NCBI GenBank assembly: GCA_028554755.1
Contig: JAPTOF010000020.1
Span: 625,001-689,000, forward strand
Direction of reading: 5' to 3'
Length of the DNA: 64,000 nucleotides
Source: Cordia subcordata
Lineage: Eukaryota > Streptophyta > Magnoliopsida > Boraginales > Cordiaceae
A model generated the notes under the pieces. The model made no database searches and was not told the origin of the DNA. It saw only the letters and a program-made list of their open reading frames with translations. Shown one piece after another: positions 60,001 to 64,000 of the stretch (the stretch's first letter is position 1; every line of letters starts with the position of its first letter). The position numbers and the translations under genes were made by a program.

Positions 60001-62190
60001 GGTTTTTATCTTAAGATATTCAAAAATATAGTTCTCAATATGTGGGAAATAGTGGAATTAGCTCCTATTGCCTAAAGAATATCCATATTAGTCTTTAATG
60101 TTTCACAGAGATAGTCAAATTAGTCAAATTGTTCGAGAAACAATCCTATCAATATTCAATATTTCACAAAGTTATTCAATTAGTCCTAACCTTAAAGAAA
60201 TGAATAGAATAATTAACGATTAATTTGAATGAGTTCATAGAAAATTAAGGACCAATATGAACGATTCAAACAATTGGGACTAATTTGACTATTTTGTGAA
60301 ATGCTATAGGCTAAATTTTGAAACAATAAGGTGGCAAGGGCACGATATTTGGGGGGACGAGGGTGTAGAACACAGTTAGGATAGAAGGGTGGATGTACGA
60401 TAGGAGAACCTCTCTATGGTTATATAAATTTGAAGCCACCACTAGAGTATGCATAGTAGATGTAATTCAAGGAAACTTAGTGCAAGTTGAAACTTAGCTA
60501 CATGTGTCTATGATTACCCTTGCAACCATAAATTTTAAAGATTATTCTTTTGGATGTATTAATTGAAGGAGTTATTACAAAAGAGCATTCTTTCTCAACG
60601 TTGTTCAAGTTCACCTCTGGCCATATTAAGGAAACATGCATATTTATGAAGACATGATATTTTTGAAGAACTTCCCACCAAGAATTGAGAATGACTAAAT
60701 AAATGAAAATTGTCGAATCTTTTTAACCAAGAGATTGAATGGGTCCTTTTTTCCCGAACTAGAAAGCAAAATATGAAAATGTACATTTAAGTGCAAGCTG
60801 AGTAAACTTGTTCACTATTAAGCCACTCTACTTTGACGAATAGGGGGTAGGGCTTTTTCATTTAGTCATTTCTACCTACAACTTTTCTTCTTTCTTGATC
60901 CTACTCGCCTAGCTGGCCCTATCTTGTACATGCCACTAACCACTATCACAAACTATATGAGAATTCTAGCTCTCTTGTACATTCCACTAATTGTATTAGA
61001 GTCTAGAAGCCAAACAGCAGAGGTTCGATCCTTACCGTCACCCATTTAATTAAAAGTGTCTGCGTGCAAGTTCTAAATAAATCACGCTGCAAGTGAGGGG
61101 GCGTGTTAACACAATAAATAAATAAACTAATATCCTCTCTACAAGCTTAAGCTTTTAGAAGAGGTGGTAACTCTAACAGTTGTCACAAACTTCATGAAAA
61201 TTCTGACTCTCACTTGACAAAGATTCAGACCATCTTCATAGACCTCAAGCTAAAAAAGAGAAAAAAAGAATCAAGATGCACTTGGTGAGGTGTGGTAAAG
61301 ATAAGGTTGACCTTTCTATCATACGACTATTAGTCTCGTTAAAGTTAGTAGCTTGGAATCTCTTCTTCTGTCTATTAGTGGGTGGGACTGTGACTTTCTT
61401 CTTGAAAATACTTCTTTCCTTTCCTTTGAAAGAGATGTGAATATAGCTAAACTTTCTCAACAAGGGATGGCATTCTTATGTTGTAATTACGAACATCTCC
61501 CCTCCTCTCTTCGTGTACGCAATTTGCCTCACATGTTGCCTTAGACCCATTTCTTGAAGTTGATAGTAGAGTGTTGCTTATTCTGGAAAAGTGCTTGATG
61601 TTATGGGAAAAATTGGTGAGTAATGACCGGAATCTGGAGTCTCTACTTTCTTTCTTGCAAATGCGAGTTCGAGTTCAACTCTTAAGATAAAAAGAACAAA
61701 AGACTAAGGAGATGACTGAAGGCTCCTCTTTCTACCTCTTCTTCTTGTTCCTATGAGACAAAAAGAGATTTTGCACTAAGGCTTTCGGTAATTCTAGCAT
61801 TGATTATTCTTGGATCTCAAGACTAGGACCTAAAGGCTCTAAAAGCCCTTTCTTTAAGTGGAAGGCGTCTTAATTGCACTTTGCCCCTCAACTCAGAAAC
61901 TTTTAATACTCTGTGAAGGATACCATAACTATGGCAAATACACATTTCTTGCCTGCTACATACCTAGAGTGCAAACTAAGCTGGAACACATGAAAGTATG
62001 ATCTTGGACTAAAAGCCCGAGTATGATCTTGGATTGAAGGTCTAGAATTATGCAAATAGGGCGAAAGCATACCAAGGTTTATGATGACAAAAGACTATTG
62101 GACAACCAGAAAAATAACACTCAACAAGTGGCGGCTAAAAGCTTCTTCTACCTAGTCTCTCATATAGGCTGATGAGAGGGTCACATCTTC
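57010..62190. other. FLC-like intron 1 continued, nothing recognised
   Basis: AT-rich, no exon 2 candidate found. A TRIM-like GAGGGGGCGTGTTAA junction occurs at about 61096. 61.2-62.0 kb is less AT-rich and of uncertain origin; no gene family is visible. Confidence 0.4.
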
Positions 62191-62314
62191 TATTAGTAAA
62201 ACGCTAGCGGCATTATACTCATTACCTCCCTCAAAATGCAGGATTACCTATCTAGATAAAGTTGATACATAAAGAGAGGTAGAAAAGCATCTGTTTTGGT
62301 AGAACCTTATTTAT

Positions 62315-63287
62315 GGCCTGTTTGTTATGGTCTTATCTGAAATCTGAAATCTGATAAGCATCTTATCTGATAAGTGTCTGATAAGAAATAAGTGTCTGAT
62401 GTAAAAAGATTGTTTGGTCTGGAGTCTTATTAGAATAATCTGAAATGCTAAAATAAGCTGAATTGACCAAAGTGCCCTGAAATGTTTAATAATAGAATTG
62501 ATTGGTGAATAACTATTATAAATTTACTCTGCAATTGCTAAAATAATCTTCAAATTTCTTGTTCAATTCTTCTGTGCTCATCGACTCCATTTCTTTTAAT
62601 TCTTTTTCTTCTTCTTGTTCAGCTGCTTCTTCTTCTTCTTCTCCTCCTCCTCCTCCTCTTTTGCAGCTGTCTTCATCAGCAACAAGTGCATTCTCGTAAT
62701 TTTCATGGTTTTCCTCATCATCATCTTCAATAATGCAGAGGTCGTTATCATTAAGGTCTTTTTCAACCTCGTAATCATCTCCCAAAATATAGGTAGCAAT
62801 ATGTTCTTCCTTGGAGACTTCATCATCATTTTCTGATGCCTCAAGCTTAATTCCTACTTGCTCTTCCTTCAAGACTTCTTCGTCTACTTCTCCTTCTTTC
62901 GTGGTCTCGCCGTGGTCTTCTTCTTCTTCTTTTTCCGTGGTCTCTTCTTCTTTGTCTTCTCGATTGTGTATTTGATAGGGTTAGGGATTTGCCTCTCTCT
63001 CTCTCTGTCGGTGCTTCAAAAAACAGAAAAAGCAAAGGAAGGGGCAATCATGGCATTAAGCAAAACATACGAGGGTAAGAATGGAAAGGAAAGTTTCATT
63101 AACAATTTGGAAAATGCCAGCCGTGTCCCAATAAGCCATAAGACATCAGCAGGTTGTTTAAATTTTTACATGTTAAATAAGCCATCTTAAAATAAGCACC
63201 ATATTATAAGTACAAAACAAACATGTTTTTTTGAATAAGATGAAAAATAAGATAAGTTGCTTATTATAAGCTGTAAACAAACACAGC
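62315..63287. mobile_element. Inverted-repeat element carrying a gene fragment
   Basis: Left end GGCCTGTTTGTTATGGTCTT and right end TATAAGCTGTAAACAAACAC are inverted relatives, with further CTTATCT/AGATAAG arms inside. About 973 bp. Its cargo is the DUF761-type fragment on the minus strand. The layout is that of a Pack-MITE-type element. Confidence 0.55.
62516..62978 (-). pseudogene. Fragment of a DUF761-type protein gene
   Basis: The open frame on the minus strand runs from about 62978 to the stop at 62516 with no ATG; a stop lies just upstream. It is very acidic (DDDEENHENYE, GGGGGEEEEEAAEQEEEKE) and ends MSTEELNKKFEDYFSNCRVN. This resembles the C-terminal DUF761 motif (ELN-K/R-R/K-FEDFI). 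The typical family N-terminus with hydrophobic DUF4408 is missing. The sequence upstream (GAGAGAGAGAG, then AAATCCCTAACCCTATC) looks like a 5'UTR, so the start codon may have been lost. The function of the family is poorly known. Confidence 0.5.
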
Positions 63288-63603
63288 ATTAGTAAATTGC
63301 TAGGGGTCGTTATACTTATTACTTCCCTCAAAGTGTGGGACTACATGTCTAGATAAAATCGATACGTAAAAAGAGGCAGAAAAGCATCTGCTTTGGTAGA
63401 ACCTTATTTTGGCTCCATTGGCTCTGCTTGCTTCCCCAATTCTTTTGTCCATCAAATGGCTCATCTCCGCGCCTACTCAAGGTAAAGTTCTACTCCAAGA
63501 CATGCATAGGTGACAAAATGGGCCTTGATTAGTAGCATAGCGCTACTGTAAAAGTAAAAAAATCCTTACTCTATTTTCTTTTTCTGTTAGAGATGCCAAT
63601 GTA

Positions 63604-63831
63604 GGGCCTGTTTGGATTGGTTTTTTTTTAGGAAAAACACATTTTTTTCTTGAAAATGTTACATTAAATTTACAATAACTATTTGATTTGGCTTCTAAAA
63701 AAGTTAAAACTCTGAAAAAAGTTCAAATATAGCTTTTTTTAGAAGTCAGAATTTTCAACTTTTCAAAAAAAGTTATTTTTCAAAAGTTGTTAAAAAAAGC
63801 GCTTATAAAAAAAGCCAATCCAAACAAGCCT
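63604..63831. mobile_element. MITE of the GGGCCTGTTTGGATT family
   Basis: Ends GGGCCTGTTTGGATTGG and GCCAATCCAAACAAGCC(T) are inverted repeats, with GTA on both sides. About 228 bp. The sharpest copy of the family in the window. Confidence 0.8.
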
Positions 63832-64000
63832 GTAGTCTCGGTCTCTCTCTTTTTTTTTTTGAGATGAGGTGTTCAAAATAAATGTGGATCAGTAAAGTCT
63901 TGGCAAAGCTGGAGTAGAAGGTCTTCAATTGTCCACATTAAGAATTTTGGTTCATGGTTCTACATTTGCGGAAATGTACAGATCAATTGTTTAATTCAGG

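Larger units (their letters stand above)
62193..63409. repeat. 120-bp direct repeats around an inserted unit
   Basis: 62193-62312 and 63289-63409 are about 80% alike (TTAGTAAA.., TCTAGATAAA, AGAAAAGCATCTG, TTGGTAGAACCTTATTT) in the same orientation. They bracket the unit at 62315-63287. Too long for a target site duplication, so a local tandem duplication is likely. Confidence 0.75.

Noticed and set aside
1..64000. CRISPR arrays, operons, prokaryotic-type systems, tRNA or rRNA genes
   Set aside because: None seen; the window is plant nuclear DNA and no complete tRNA cloverleaf or rRNA segment was recognised by reading.

Overview
The window looks like nuclear DNA of a flowering plant, most likely a eudicot. 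It is AT-rich, gene-poor and full of introns, microsatellites, MITEs, a SINE, a TRIM-like element and Copia remnants. The plant-specific gene families (SEPALLATA and FLC-type MADS-box, AP2/B3, FBD-type F-box, SBP-box) fix the kingdom. The C-terminal end of the SEP3 protein suggests an asterid, but that is inference.

1-16.8 kb is an accessory, duplicated region. It opens with the 5' part of a minus-strand F-box/LRR/FBD gene. Next comes a possible small two-exon minus-strand gene that shares a divergent promoter with a plus-strand small membrane-protein gene (coding 5434-5793). A second, diverged copy of the block follows (about 7.96-14.08 kb) and carries a paralogue of that membrane-protein gene (coding 12467-12787). 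Between the copies lies a decayed SBP-box gene tail. After them lies the last exon of a second F-box gene, abutting a 5'-truncated, multiply broken Copia element (16.8-21.06 kb).

21-32.6 kb is intergenic, with MITEs, a TRIM-like LTR element (29.06-29.90 kb) and two perfect CArG boxes.

32.7-40.5 kb is a complete eight-exon SEPALLATA3-type MADS-box gene whose exons add up to exactly 244 codons including stop. Its 4.2-kb second intron contains a separate AP2+B3 transcription-factor gene on the opposite strand, apparently with its own TATA box and a 5'UTR intron.

40.6-52.4 kb is intergenic: trinucleotide-rich tandem units (44.4-45.9 kb), an ABRE-rich patch, a young SINE with perfect 23-bp target duplications, MITEs and a possible organelle-derived fragment.

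52.4 kb to the end holds exon 1 of an FLC-like MADS-box gene in the same orientation as SEP3. Its first intron runs past the window end (more than 11.4 kb) and contains a Copia remnant, a captured DUF761-type gene fragment between inverted repeats, and a MITE. SEP3 and FLC as neighbours fits the known ancestral tandem of these MADS clades. With a B3-type regulator nested in SEP3, the region is a cluster of likely flowering regulators.
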